The translations under genes and the position numbers were made by a program. A stretch of DNA of 64,000 nucleotides from Boletus sp. NGJ (Eukaryota; Basidiomycota; Agaricomycetes; Boletales; Boletaceae): the NCBI GenBank assembly GCA_019096195.1, contig JAGTXK010000114.1, positions 1 to 64,000 of the forward strand. The letters are read 5' to 3'. The notes under the pieces are model-generated. The model saw only the letters and a list, made by a program, of their open reading frames with translations. It was not told where the DNA came from and did no database searches. Below, piece after piece: positions 47,425-59,303 of this stretch; position 1 is the first letter of the stretch; each line of letters starts with the position of its first letter.

Positions 47425-49189
47425 TTACAATAGGTCAGCTAGCGCGGCCATCTCGGTTCCACCAGACTCCCGAATACCGATTTCCCAATCTGCACGACGG
47501 ATGACATCAGCTGCAAACAGAACGATGAAAGAACGAGACACGCACAGCTGTAGATAATGGTGACTGCCATAAGGATACCTGTTCCACTACCAATCGCACC
47601 CATCAAGTCAGCAAAGACGGACAAGAGCCCGAGAATGGCCCCTCCAAAGGCAGCAGCAGTGGGGATCACGCGCTTCAGTTCCTTGTACATCGAACCTTCA
47701 CGGTGGCCAGCCATGACCTGTAAGTCATACGCCGTCAGCACCGCACAAGAACAGCTTCAAATATAGGCGCTGACCATCTGTTGATCCTTGAGCTGTTTGG
47801 CAATGTCCCGAGGACCACTTCCTGAAACTTCAATCCAAGTCTTGGAAAAGAGAGCGCAAGCAGAGACTACAAAGGCGACATAGAGAGCAGTATGGATGGG
47901 ATCAAGGAGGGCTTCTTTCATAGTATGAGGGGGGGACATGTAGTAAGCGATACCAGAGACAGCACGAAGCTGTGGCGAGTCTTCTGCGGGCTATGTGATC
48001 ATGTGGTTGATAAACTCTCATGATTGTATAAAACACTGCGACTGACCTCCCATACACCAACGAGCTTGACCAAAAAGTTGGACGGGAAGCGCGAAGCAAG
48101 CATCTGAGAGATGATGAAGACGTTGGAAGTAAGGGCAGACTGGAGCATGATGGGCATGTTGGATGTGTAGAAGAGTTTTACAGGATACGAGCCACGTTGC
48201 CCACGGAAGCGGTTGCTCTTGACAGGGATTTCAATGCGGAAGCCTTGCAAGTAAATAACAACGGCAAAAACGACAGCAGTGGCAATCAAGTTCATTATGT
48301 TCGGGAGACGGTCTCGCCAGAAGGCCTCGCGTAGCGCACGACCCTTGTCGTTCCAGGTGAAGCAGAGGTGGAAGAGGGCAACAACTGCACCTTCAAACTC
48401 TGGACCACGACCGGTGTTGACAGTCGTCGGGGAGAATGCCTTCCAGATAATGGTTTCGCAAATGTTGGTAGCGATGAAAAGAGAGATACCGGAGCCAAGA
48501 CCATAACCCTTCTGGAGGAGCTCATCAAGTAAAATGACGATGAGAGCTGCGACGATAAGCTGAATGATGAGCAACAAGCAAATACCAGCGCTTAAGTCCT
48601 TGGGTTGCCCGTAAAGACCGGTGAGGACATAGACAGTAGCCTGACCGAGAGCGATAATGAGAGCGAACACTAAAATTTTGGTCAGCAAAACGTTTTCAAT
48701 GTTCGGGTAGCCCAAGGTAAAGACCCACATTTCTGTGCACCACCGAAAAGAGCACGATCTTCCTTCAAGCTAAAGTCAACTTCGATCAAGTTTGCACCAG
48801 CCAAGAGCTGCATGATCATTCCACTAGTGATAATTGGGCTGATACCGAGTTCCATGAGTGTACCGCGATTTGAAGCAAGGATGACACGCATCCAGTACAG
48901 AGGGTCGGCCGAGTCGGAGGACATGATTCCATAGAGCGGGACTTGGGAACAGACCAAGAAAATAAGAAGCGTTACCGCGGTCCATAGTAGCTTTTGGTTG
49001 AATGGTACCTGGCGGAAAATGAGAAATACCATTGTTGAACGCTGTTGGTCACGTACCTTGCGGTCTGGGGAAGAGACTTCAGGCAGAAGTGGAAGGAAAG
49101 GTCGGACGAGATTCAAAAACCGGACTTTAGAGGAAGGTAGTTAGCAAATCTACACCACGTAGGAGAAAAGGTGACTTACACCCGCTCAT
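47425..49189 (-). CDS. SEC61: Protein transport protein Sec61 subunit alpha
   Basis: The channel-forming subunit of the ER translocon. It starts MSG at 49189; an intron interrupts codon 4, followed by [19 protein letters not shown]. Landmarks in order are [117 protein letters not shown], a [19 protein letters not shown] segment across an intron, and [20 protein letters not shown]. The last exon encodes [19 protein letters not shown]. About eight short introns are needed. The frame is intact and the length agrees with the usual 470-480 residues. The plug and ten membrane helices are all represented. Confidence 0.96.
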
Positions 49190-49417
49190 TGTACGGATGA
49201 GCCCAGGAGTGTCTGGAGGTAGAAAGACAACGTTTAGGATTTGACACGCTCCGTTCCAAAGTCGTAACAGACGTGGCAATATCAAAACATGTACAAACAC
49301 TTTTCGAGCACAGCCACCTCAACCGATTTGCAACGGTAATGTTGCTAAGTAATGAACAGTCATCAAGCTTTCAAGCCTCAAGTGCAGCCCTATCGTACTA
49401 CCGCATCTCGGCGTGGC

Positions 49418-51701
49418 TCAAAGCGTACATTGTTTGAAATGTGCGTTCACAGCAGACCTCACAAGGAGCGGGATAGACGCTCTCGTGATCTGCTTCCCGC
49501 ACCTGTAACAGAAATGCGTGTTGCATCCTGGTGTCGCGCACTGAGTGGCGGCGTTACAAAGAGAATGTACATCAACAATGGTCTGAGACGGCCTTGTAAC
49601 ACCAATGTTCGACTCACCGTCATATGATTGCATCCCCCATTCTTTTGAACCGGAGTTCTGCATTCTGTGACCGAGGATCACCGACTCATTTCCGACGCCG
49701 AGATGAGCATTGAAAGAAACGCGCTTACTTGGACAGTACTTCCATCCCATCTGTTTCACGAGGTAGTCCAGCTCCTCCGCTCCGTCGCAAGAGTGTTTCA
49801 GTTTACCTCCCGAAAGACTTTGCTGACAGTTTTTGCACCAGGTATGCCTGCATCCTGGGAACGGACAACGGAGCTCTTCCGATTGTTCATAATCTTCCTT
49901 GTCGACGAACGCCGAGCGATTGCACCTTGGGTCACATGAGTTCCAGGTTCGGACAATAGTTAGGTCTACCCGTCGATCACCTGCGACAATGTACCCGCAC
50001 ACACAAATGTGCCAATTCGAGCTCAGACCAGATCGCATACTGTGACTCGGATACCCCGAGTCGTTGAACCAAAGTTCCAGACACGACTGTTCGTGATCCT
50101 CATCAGCAACCGCCTACGATTCGATCGGCTGCTGCTACTCACCAGAAGGACTGGCGTTTCCCTGTTCGGCCATGCATAGCGGGCAGAACACAGGGAACTT
50201 ACGTTCCTCGATCTTTGAACAAACATGTCCTACAAGACAACCCCTACAGAATCCGTGAGCACAAGGAAGAAGGTGAATCCCTTTCTCCTCAGGTATGTCT
50301 TCAAAACAGATCACGCATTCAAAACATGCTTCTTCGTCAGACCCTTCATACGAAAGCGAGGTGGGGATGGTGCTCGTGCTCGTAGGCGCAGACGATTCAT
50401 CATCTGAAAAGAATATCCGGCAGTATCGTTTGGTCTGCTCGTATGGTATAAACGTCGTCTTCGGGCGTGGTTTTTCCATGCGCACACTTGACCCTTCTCC
50501 CAACGACCCGACACCGACACCGCCAGCGTACCCGCGGCTTGTCGTTGGCTCAGCCCCATCGACGTCAAACGGAGTCCTTTTCCGTAGCTCTCTCTGGCTT
50601 GATCCGGAGGGTTGATCGCTTTGGCGTCGGTTTCGGTCTCTTTTTCCATCTCTTTCTCTCTCCCGATCCCGTCCTCGATCGTCTATTTCCCCCATGACCC
50701 TCAACAACGCAACGCTTTCGTTGATCGCCAACGACTCTGCATCTGACAACATCACAACCCCTTCAGCAGGTGTAAACATACATATCGTACAGCTCGTAAA
50801 CAGCTGGGCCTGCCACCGCCTATCGCGTGTCACCAAGTGGTTATCGACCGGCAAGATCCCCGACATGCGGGCGGCTGTTTGTTCCAAGGACGTGCTGATC
50901 ACAAGGGCAAGCGTCGCACCGTGCTCCGAAGCGAGGGCGAGATCGAGTACAAGAAAGACGTCTTTGAAATTTTCGCGGAACTTTAGACATACAGTCGTCC
51001 CTGAATTGCGGCTCACGACGATGGCTGAGACGGGGGAGGCATGTAGTTGCATTTGCCTACCAAAAGAAGAAGGAAAGGAAAGGAAACATATGTGAGTAGT
51101 CCACTTTATTGAAAATGACAAAATCAGAGACAACGACTGACCGCAATGATTGTTTGAGGAGGATCATACTCGGAGGGCCGTGCTTGGTCGCAACGTGCAC
51201 GAGCGGACCCTCGAATAAAGGAATGCGATACATTTCCTCCAACTGAATTGCCTGCTCGCTGGTCAACTGTTCGCACGGAGACAACATCTCCTAAACATGC
51301 GCGACAAGTCAAGCGTCAGCACCGACCGTCTCTCGACGATCCAAATCCACGTCAACAACCCCTGACCCACATACCTCGAGGACGTGCCGTTCCATGATGA
51401 CACTCAACCATCGCACCATGCTCGGGCTCGAGGCCCCTCGCGTGCGCTGCATGTGCTTAAACGCGACGCGCACGAAATTCAGCGCGGCAAAGTGACATGC
51501 CGAGAGGGTTCGACATGGGTAGCGTCGGATGTCTACGAGGGGGAGAATGCGTTCTTTTCCTGAAAGAACGTCTTTGACGACTCCGCCGTGATCTGTACCG
51601 AACCATGCGGACAGGCGTTCGCCAAGCATGAGGTGAAGACGTTTGGAGGTTTGAAGGCTGAGGGAGGAGATGAACCCCCCACCCGGGTGTGTGTGCCTCA
51701 T
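49418..51701 (-). CDS. RBR-type E3 ubiquitin ligase, paralog 1
   Basis: Transfers ubiquitin through a Cys-thioester intermediate (RING-between-RING mechanism). The N-terminal part (MRHTHPGGGF... to about 50700) has no named domain but shares ALNFVRVAF and MYRIPLFEGPL with the neighbouring paralog. A charged linker (RDRERERDGKRDRN) precedes RING1: CVICFEDIPEEKG, CAHGFCRGCLVGHVC and FCPLCMAEQGN. The IBR follows, with HTWCKNCQQSL and HSCDG. RING2 reads YCPKCRTPVQKNGGCNHMTC, where GGC is the expected catalytic cysteine, then PGCNTHFCYRCGKQ. It ends at 49418. Introns cluster in the RING2 part (about 49560-49720) and at about 50130-50040 and 51290-51100. It is separated from Sec61-alpha by only 228 bp. 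The substrate is unknown. Confidence 0.87.
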
Positions 51702-52028
51702 ATAGCGCTGTCACTGTCACTCGATGAGCACAGACACTCCTCGCGGCCTCGTGGAGGAGGGAGAAACGTTGCGTTAATGACGCCCGCCCACAGCAACGGC
51801 GCTTCGATAGCGTACTTGTGCCCGTTCAGTGTGGCTTCAGTTAGCGAGTTGACTTCCTCGGACGGAGGCTAGCAAACCGTAAGCAGATGAATGCAGATTT
51901 ACAGGTCTGGTTACAATGGCTGATACATGCACGTCTGTCAAGCGTAGCAGCAACCCCTCCCCCCCCCCACATGAGACCCCCACGAGAAGTGCTTCCACAA
52001 TGGCAAAAGCTACTTTTAAACAAGCGTC
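51702..52028. other. Short intergenic region between the two RBR genes
   Basis: Upstream DNA of RBR paralog 1 and 3' flank of paralog 2. A C-homopolymer (about 51958-51967) is present. No gene. Confidence 0.5.
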
Positions 52029-54092
52029 CTAATGGATAGCACAAGTGCGAAAGTGCTCAGTTTTGCCTTGCTGTATTTCCTGAGGAATGGCGGTTCGGTT
52101 GATCGTCTCACCACAGCCATAACAAAAATGCGTATTACAGCCGGGCGCAACACACTGAACGTCACAGCAAGTTTCGTAAATGCCCGTGTTATGGCAAGTC
52201 ACAAGCGAACAGGCGACGTACCGAGAGGTGGTTGCAACCAGAAACTTTCTGGATGGGCGTCTTGCAGTCTATATAGGGAAGGAAGGTCGTGAAGCAACGT
52301 CGATACGCGAGGGGTGAAGTTCAACTCACTGGGGCAGTACCGCCATCCTTGCTGTTTCACGAGATGATCCAACTCCGTTGTTCCATCGCACGAGTGATTA
52401 GGTCCATTTGGGTCGATTGTCTGTTGGCATTTTTTGCACCACACATGGTCGCACGACGAAAAAGGGCAGTGAATTTCAGATTCGGCTTCAAGATCCTGTC
52501 TGTCGACGAAACCGGAATGCTGACACCTCGAGTACAAGGTCACCACGAGGGGGCGTGGGGAAACATGTGAAACGTACTTGCGACAACTGATTAGGATTGA
52601 GTATTGAGCGATTTCCATCTCTACCCAGGTATCCCACTGTTTCTCGGAGACGCCGAGCAACTGCACCAATGTACCCGGTATGGCTGAAAGTGATGGATAC
52701 CGGTCAGACGTAAAGGCGGACAGTCACGAAACTCACTTCCGGGATTTTGGTTTCTGTGATCTGCCATACAGACTGGGCAGAGTACAGGGAAACGATGTTC
52801 CTCGATCTTGATGCAAACATGCCCACGTGCGCAATCTCTGCAAATTTCGTGTCCACATGCGTCGATATGAACGACATCATCCTCTGGGAAATCATCCAGA
52901 CAGACACCACAGTGGTACTGGCGCTGTGCAGTCTGCATGAGCTCGCGTTTTTGCTTTAGAAGGAGCTCGTTTTCGGAGTCGAACGTCGCCTGCAGCTGAA
53001 GCGCAAACACCATACTGGGGTCCATCTCTTCATCTCTACGGAAAAAGTCTTTGCGTTCTCCAGTGGAGCGGGAATATTGGGTAGGCTGAGGACCTCGGCT
53101 GTTGTGAACTGTTTTCACCATCGAGGGACTTGGAGGTCTGAACACGTTTCGTTTTGGCCTTTTCCTTCTCTAGTTTGGCTTCAAGATCAACGACGCTTCT
53201 CTCCAATCGCTGCTTCTCGCTTTTCAGATCGCCGTTGCCGTGGGTGAGTTCCACTAGTTCCGCCCTTAACGTAAGGAGTGTTAAACTGGATACGATAAGA
53301 GATTCCTCTCCTACGTCAGGTTCGTGGGAAGTGGGCCTTGGAACAAACAGGTGTCCAGTGCATTTCTCAAGCAACTTTGCCTGCCGGTCCATATTGGCTT
53401 GGGGAAGCGGAATCTTGTCCAAGGGGAATACTTCACAAATTTGTTGTACGATCTGCGGAAGAGATGTACTGAAGGTCAAAGTTGGGACTTGCTCGCGCTC
53501 TGAGGTTACTCGTGGATTAAATAGGACGAAAAGGGTTTGTGCAGATGTTCGCAGCCGTAAGCATGTGACGACATCTGGATAGCGAGTGATGAGGATAGCA
53601 GCCGATGAACCAAGGGCACGTTGATTTCTGGTATCGCCCCCATCAGCGCAGGGAACAATGGGAAAATTATGCAGACCACAAACTCCAACAATCTTGCGAT
53701 GTGATTAGGGCTTGGTGAATCGTAATCCGTGGACACAAGTCTGAGTGGCACTTCAAATAGAGGGATGCGATATATATCTTCGACTTCCAGGTGAACACCA
53801 CGAGGCGATTCGCGACAGATTGCAAGGGCATCCTGGACGCCACAAGAGAATTAGTGGATTGACCCTCGAAAAAGGCTCTACGTACCTCGACCATCTTCTT
53901 CGAGCATAGCAACGCGATGATTTTGGATAAGATAGGAGTATTCGCCTCTGCCGCAAAAGCGAGCCTCGCAAAGTTTAGCGCGGACAGAACACCGGCAGTA
54001 AAGTCCTTGTCGGGGCCAACGGCCACGTTTTCGAAGGATAGGACACAAGCCTTACCTCCCAAGATGTCCGATATGAGTTTGTGTAGCTCCAT
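52029..54092 (-). CDS. RBR-type E3 ubiquitin ligase, paralog 2
   Basis: It starts MELHKLISDILGG at 54092. The N-terminal domain contains LSALNFARLAFAAEANTPIL and IYRIPLFEVPLRLVSTD, parallel to paralog 1. A coiled coil follows (LRAELVELTHGNGDLKSEKQ, then RLERSVVDLEAKLEKEKAK). RING1 has YHCGVCLDDFPEDDVV, CGHEICRDCARGHVC and LCPVCMAD. The IBR has HVWCKKCQQTID. RING2 is CKTPIQKVSGCNHLSC plus APGCNTHFCYGCGETI, keeping the catalytic GC. It ends FRTCAIH at 52029-52031. Compared with paralog 1 it has a long coiled coil in place of the Arg/Asp-rich linker. The two genes lie in tandem on the same strand, so a local duplication is likely but old, since identity is limited to domain cores. Confidence 0.87.
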
Positions 54093-54973
54093 CCGTCAAC
54101 GATGTGGTTGAGCACAACTGAGAGGTTGAGGGTGAAGCTTAAGCTTGGAGACCTGATGGTTTTGGGAAGGCGACGACGGCGGTTTGCGATGATCAGCGAT
54201 CATTACCATCGTAGACTCTCGTGTCAAAATGAAAGCCTAATTCCTGAGTCAATTTTCCATACATGAACATTGTTGTAGTCGTGGTCAGAGTCGACGTTCT
54301 CACTGGCATTGGCTCGGTTGTCAATATATCTTTTGTGACAGAGCCCTCACGAACTGTGATAACATTCTCACGCTGTCAACTTCCGTCTATCTAAACGGTA
54401 TAGCTACTCGAGGTACGTTAGGACTCAGTTTCACGATCCCACTTGCCACGAGTCATTTGAGTATGAACTCCGCGCCGCGTGACTCTACAACTTCCCTAGA
54501 AAGTTTAGAGAGCTATCGAACTAGTAGCTCTTAGCGTTACATTTATTCCCTTCCCACTCGTGATGCGGCAGGGTCGCCGTGAGTGTCCAGTGCTGCATCA
54601 CGGTTCACATGATCCAGCCGAAATCCATAGCCTGGCTTTTCAAGTTTCACGACTGTCGTTATCCGGCTGGTCACCAGAGTACTCACCGGTATCGATTTCT
54701 CCGTGCCGCATGGTTTGTCTTTTGAGTCGCCAATACCTGACTCGTCCCACCCAGTCGATTTAGAACTCGAGCACAAGCATCTCGTTTCCGCTCCTTCTGT
54801 GACCACGTGTAAGCGTGCAGCCATCCATCGCTCGGTAACTCTCCAAGATGATCGTCGCTCTGGGGTTCCTCTACCCCCTCCTCGCGCTGTATGGCTTTCA
54901 GAAGCTCGTCATCGAGCTTACGCGCATTCTCCTCAGGCTGAGCGCTGGTGAGCTTCGCTTCCCATCATTTCTA
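54093..54973. other. Divergent intergenic region, RBR 2 / CE16 esterase
   Basis: The two genes diverge from this 0.9-kb stretch. An open frame starting at 54848 (MIVALGFLYPLLALYG) looks signal-peptide-like and could be an alternative first exon of the esterase, but I cannot splice it convincingly. Confidence 0.4.
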
Positions 54974-56343
54974 ATGAATCCTCGTGGGCTTTTTCATCTC
55001 GCCGCCGCCGCGTTCCTCATTTCCGATTACACTCGGCTGGGACAATCATGTATACCAAAGCCTGTTCGACTTTGTCTCCCGTTCTTGTTGCGTTCGTTCG
55101 CTGAAGCGGTGGTGTATACCCCATCAAGGATCCAACGAGACAGACGTCCACCTCGCTGTTCACCCTCAGTGTGGACCCCTCTGGGGCACCGTCTCCGACG
55201 TGAACGCGGGGCTCAACCTTGCGAATATCAAGACGATCGTATCCTTTGGAGTGCGTACGCACTTGGTTTATCTTCGTGCTTGTAAGAGCGCTGACCACCG
55301 TTTTGCATTGTGTAGGACTCGTATACAGATGGCGGAAGACACGACGGCGGGCCTCTCGCGCCACCCGTCGTGATCCCTCCGAATCCGTTCGCGGGCGATC
55401 GCTCGACTAACGGAAAGGTTTGGGTCGAGCATATCGCGGACAACATCGACGCCACGTTTATGGATTATGCCGTATGTTCTCTCACTGATAACAGATAATG
55501 TAATTGTCTTATTGAATCCCTTGCAAGTGGTCCAGTGCGGTGACCAATATCAGCCTGTGGCCGTCCAACCCCTACCCAAGGGACTTTGTCATGCAAGGTG
55601 AGACGGAACGGTACCTAGTTCTACACTCGACTGACGCTTGTCACAGCGACGACATTCCTCAAACAATCAAATCAGCTCAACCCAGAGACCACGCTTTATA
55701 CGGTCTTTTTTGGTATTAAGTCAGCCCCGCTTCCTTTTCGAGGTCCACCCGTTGTGACTGACGACGCCCTACAGTGACTGGGGTGATTCCTTTGGTAAGC
55801 GTGCTGAAGATCATATCGGAACGTTCATTCATCTATATCTAGTCGATGGCAACCACCTCCCGCAAGCAGCCCAAGACCTCCTCCACCAAATGACCCTCCT
55901 CTCTCAACCCCCTACCAATGCCCGCAACTTCCTCGTCACCGACGCTTATGGTCGAGGCACCCATGATACCTGGGGTGAAGCCTGGCTCCAATCCGTCTTT
56001 GACGGGCTGATCGCACTCCACACACAGGACCCTCCAATCAATGTTGCATTTGCCAATTTTGCGACGATTTGGGATGGAGTGTTGGGTTTGGATCCCGGCT
56101 ACCAGGCATTTGGGTATGTGAGTACGGCCGCGTGTAACCCGGGGCCGACAACGCACGGAGGTTGTTCGGATCCAGATCATCACTTTGAATGGTTCTGGGG
56201 GTACGTTCATGTTTCATTAATTCGTTCGCATTCCGTGGAACTGATACATGACCTCAAACAACGACAGACATCCGTCGGCGGTGACGCACAAGATCATGGC
56301 AGACTACGTCTTTGAAGTGTTGAACGACTGTAGAGTGTTGTGA
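54974..56343 (+). CDS. Secreted-type GDSL/SGNH esterase, carbohydrate esterase family 16 like
   Basis: Probable acetyl esterase on plant-cell-wall oligosaccharides. Block I is NLANIKTIVSFGDSYTDGG, with the GDSY nucleophile serine split over an intron after FG (about 55251-55317). This is followed by HDGGPLAPPVVIPPNPFADR and KVWVEHIADNIDATFMDYA. Several short introns lie at 55470-55860. The last two exons have LVTDAYGRGTHDTWGEAWL, the Cys pair in STAACNPG and GGCSDPDHH, and EWFWGHPSAVTHKIMADYV, which supplies the C-terminal catalytic His. The stop is at 56341-56343. The 5' end is uncertain: ATG at 54974 gives a hydrophobic MNPRGLFHLAAAAFLIS start but another frame than the exon with CGPLWGTVSDVNAG, so an intron is needed between them; 54984 is the alternative in-frame ATG. 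Confidence 0.82.
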
Positions 56344-57456
56344 TCATGGTTGCGTGTCGGCTTCGTGCGCCTTTCTTTTCTCTTCGATCTGGATACCGAG
56401 TATACTAAACGTTTGTTGTACTCTACGTGTACCCCCCATTCTCCCTCCCCCCGTTTGTTTTCCGTTGTATTGTATTGTAACACTTCGTATCAGCATCGTT
56501 TATGATGGATATTGATCATGATGTCGTTCTAAAGCACTCCAGATCCGCTTTTTCAGCCTGGGTCCTCTTCACCTGTTGTACTGAGATTAGCCAGAGCACT
56601 GATTGAGAATTGAAATGGGATGTTATTTAACACTAACCAGTTCAATAGGACAAGTCGAGCGGACAAGGGTGTCGCAGAATTCACACTCCGCTTCGGCTCT
56701 TCCTATTGTTAAGACTCCACGCGGCGGAGCAGACCAGCATTTGAAGCGGAGTATGTCGCACCCTCGATACGGCTTCCATGCCGTGTGTAACGACCCGGTG
56801 CAATACCGAATCTTGTTGCATTGATTCCTTGCCAACAGCCTCGAAAACCTCATATTTTGTTCCCATTGTTGTTGAGCTTCTTGGGAACAAGGCCCTCCCC
56901 AGGTTCATTCTCGCGTCTTCCGAGCTTGATAACTTCCAATTCCTTCCTGACATTACCGCGCCAACCGGCCAAGCCTGAAATTCAGCACCCTTGGTAATGC
57001 ACGAAAACCTACTCAATGTTGGCCGGACGGTAACTGAAATTCACGACTCCATCCAGCGTAGCTCATCGTCGTCTTTCTCCAAACCTGTTCAGCTTCGAAG
57101 AGTCTTCGATACGAGGAACAATATTCTATTCCTCCATTTCGGAAGCTTTTCCTCTGTGGAGTCGGTGCTGATAGGCAAAAAGGTTGTCAGGATGGAAAAT
57201 GCCCTCTGATATTATTCACAACAGCCCTCGTTACTAGATCTGGCTTGCTGGGACATTTATGCTAGTACGAACTCGATCACAATGATATACACGTACACCC
57301 GACGCTTTCTACGCTTTCGATGGCACAACTTATGAAGTGCCTCCTCATTCACCGGGGTCCAGAACACGCTCAAACCTGAACAATTGGTTGGGTTCTCCGG
57401 TGAATCTTTTGATCCTTATCTAATTATGTTATGTCATTGATGGGAATTCTGCTGCA
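56344..57456. other. Gene-free stretch
   Basis: A 111-codon minus-strand frame (56681-57016) has no recognisable motif and no partner exons. Nothing else is supportable. Confidence 0.4.
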
Positions 57457-57930
57457 CTAGAAAGAATAATGGAATACCGGAGCGCGTGGCTCTTCCGCAG
57501 TCCATACCCTAGCGCCGTGGGGATCAGTCGCGACACTAGATACAAAATGATACGGGCGACGGGTGAGTGAAACATATGTACACCACTATATGTGTTACTC
57601 ACAAGTAGGCGTTGTCATAGTCGCTGGGGATAAGGAACCAGTCTTGATTCGATACGGGATCATTGGTCGCAAAGACCTCGCCGTGACGGTCTCGAGTGTA
57701 CCGGTAAGGGCCGGCACTCAACTGGGTGGGACCCCTGCCGATAATTGATGGTCTTGCCGTCCACTACAGTTGGTGAGGTTTGTACTCTCAATTGGGAACA
57801 TCAAACAGGATACCTCGATAAGGTCAACATCGAGTCGAACAGGCTGGCCTGCCAGGTCTTGGCTCAAGTACCAGATACCGACATTAGGTTCTCCTGGCAA
57901 AAGGGAGAAGAGGTTGTAAGCAGCAGACAT
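57457..57930 (-). CDS. Compact 118-residue protein, unknown function
   Basis: Three exons (57814-57930, 57603-57763 and 57457-57535), with GT-AG introns of 50 and 67 bp, sum to 357 nt and form one clean frame. The product starts MSAAYNLFSLLPGEPNVG and includes the segments LSAGPYRYTRDRHGEVF, NQDWFLIPSDYDNAYFVATD and ending RAPVFHYSF. It has no signal peptide or membrane segment. The repeating polar/aromatic beta-strand-like pattern (YRYT, DWFLIP, AYFVAT, ARVW) is reminiscent of fungal beta-trefoil lectins or I66-type protease inhibitors, but the length is short for both and I do not claim either. The clean splicing and the TATA box 54 bp upstream make a real, probably well-expressed gene likely. 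Confidence 0.6.
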
Positions 57931-57983
57931 CGATATTCTGAATTGAGATGATGTTCTGGATGGGAGGCCCTTCGCTGAGTTGA

Positions 57984-57990
57984 CTTTATA
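57984..57990 (-). promoter_or_regulatory. TATA box of the 118-residue gene
   Basis: TATAAAG on the minus strand, about 54 bp upstream of the ATG at 57930. Initiation some 30 bp downstream would leave a 5' UTR of only about 25 nt. Confidence 0.55.
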
Positions 57991-59303
57991 CCTTCAGTAT
58001 GGTGGGTCCTGAAGGCCTGATATGGGATCGGCCAAAGCATGGACATTGTTTGCTTTCCAGAACCCCAAAAATGTTGATCGGAGACACAGTGGTCCAAGTG
58101 TTATTCAAATGTTTGCCACAGCACTTCGGTCATACGATAGACGCTCAAAAGGACCTTTCTAGGTTGTCCCCCAGAACCTTGTCACCTCATTGCCCGCCTC
58201 CTAACATGACTCGTGATCCACAGGGTACGAGAATTATCAGGCACCGACAACAACGCCGATCTCGAACTGGAACCGAAATACAACCGTCAGCTCGCCGCTC
58301 ATTCTCGGAGCACGAGGTCATGAAACAGGCTAGAATCATCGGTCGGCGCTATCCAATGGAATTGAATAGGGAATGAACGTGCATTGCATATTCATATGGT
58401 TTTCTCTTAACAATCACTCGGTTCGTGACTATCTTTATTTATCTTGACCTGGACGTGGACGAAGCAAAGCATCACCTAATAGGCTTTGACAATTCCCCCC
58501 TTCCCCCGCCTTCTAGGCTCTCGATCGCCATCGCGCGAGGTTTATCCAAACGCGATCTTTCTCCGTTGGCGTTCTCCACTAAAGGTAGCTTCATTCGACA
58601 TAATGGGTTAATTGAGTGGGATCCAGGTTCCGAGGGTGCTCAGTTGGGTGAGCGGCGGGTACGCGCCTCACCGTACCTCTATTATGCGGGCGCTGAACGG
58701 AGCAGAGCGTTTCCTATGGGAGGTCGTGTCAGGGTTTGGTTCGTCCACCATACGTCCAGAACTTGTTCCCAACTAATGTTTGCAGGCTAGAAGCCTGTAT
58801 CGCGGTAATTACTTTTGATGCAATCCAGAGCCTGCTTCTCGTGATATTGGACCTGAAGGCCTGATTAGTAATCCGTACCGGGCCAAAAAGAACATAAGGG
58901 GAAGAAGTGATGGAGAAGGAATGAAAAAAGGGTGGGTGGGATTATTGGAAAGGCGGCGTGGGTGCGGCTGGAGAGGGGTTGGTGACCAGACGACACCCTG
59001 CATGATCCCGAAGGACACACAGAACCGCCCAAGCGATTCTGCGACTGGCTGAGCTGTCGAGTCCAGAGTTAGATGTTCCATTCAGAATGGGCTAAAACTC
59101 AAAGTCTACCTTCAATAACCTCCAGGTGCTGCCAAGCATGCACAAGAGTTTCGATCGAATAGATGGAACCGAGGATTCCAGATGGCTTCAGGAAACGTGG
59201 AGTGGTCGTCATTTAACCAGCTTTGAATCAATTACGGATAGTACAAGTGTGTTACATTCTATCGGACGGACAACGGCCGATATCCTTGTTATGCGCTATA
59301 CTA
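57991..59303. other. Gene-free stretch
   Basis: A 121-codon plus-strand frame (58425-58790) and a 90-codon minus-strand frame (58809-59081) are the longest; neither shows a motif or splice context. It includes the 3' flank of the UNC93-like gene. Confidence 0.35.

Noticed and set aside
49620-49660. Apparent frameshift in RING2 of RBR paralog 1
   Set aside because: On recounting, the C-run has five bases and the frame through QKNGGCNHMT is intact.
54848-55285. Frame beginning with a hydrophobic MIVALGFLYPLLALYG
   Set aside because: Looks like a signal peptide, but it leads into the esterase in the wrong frame and I could not find a consistent splice; kept only as a possible alternative start.
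58425-58790. 121-codon plus-strand frame
   Set aside because: No motif, no promoter or splice context, no paralog in the window.
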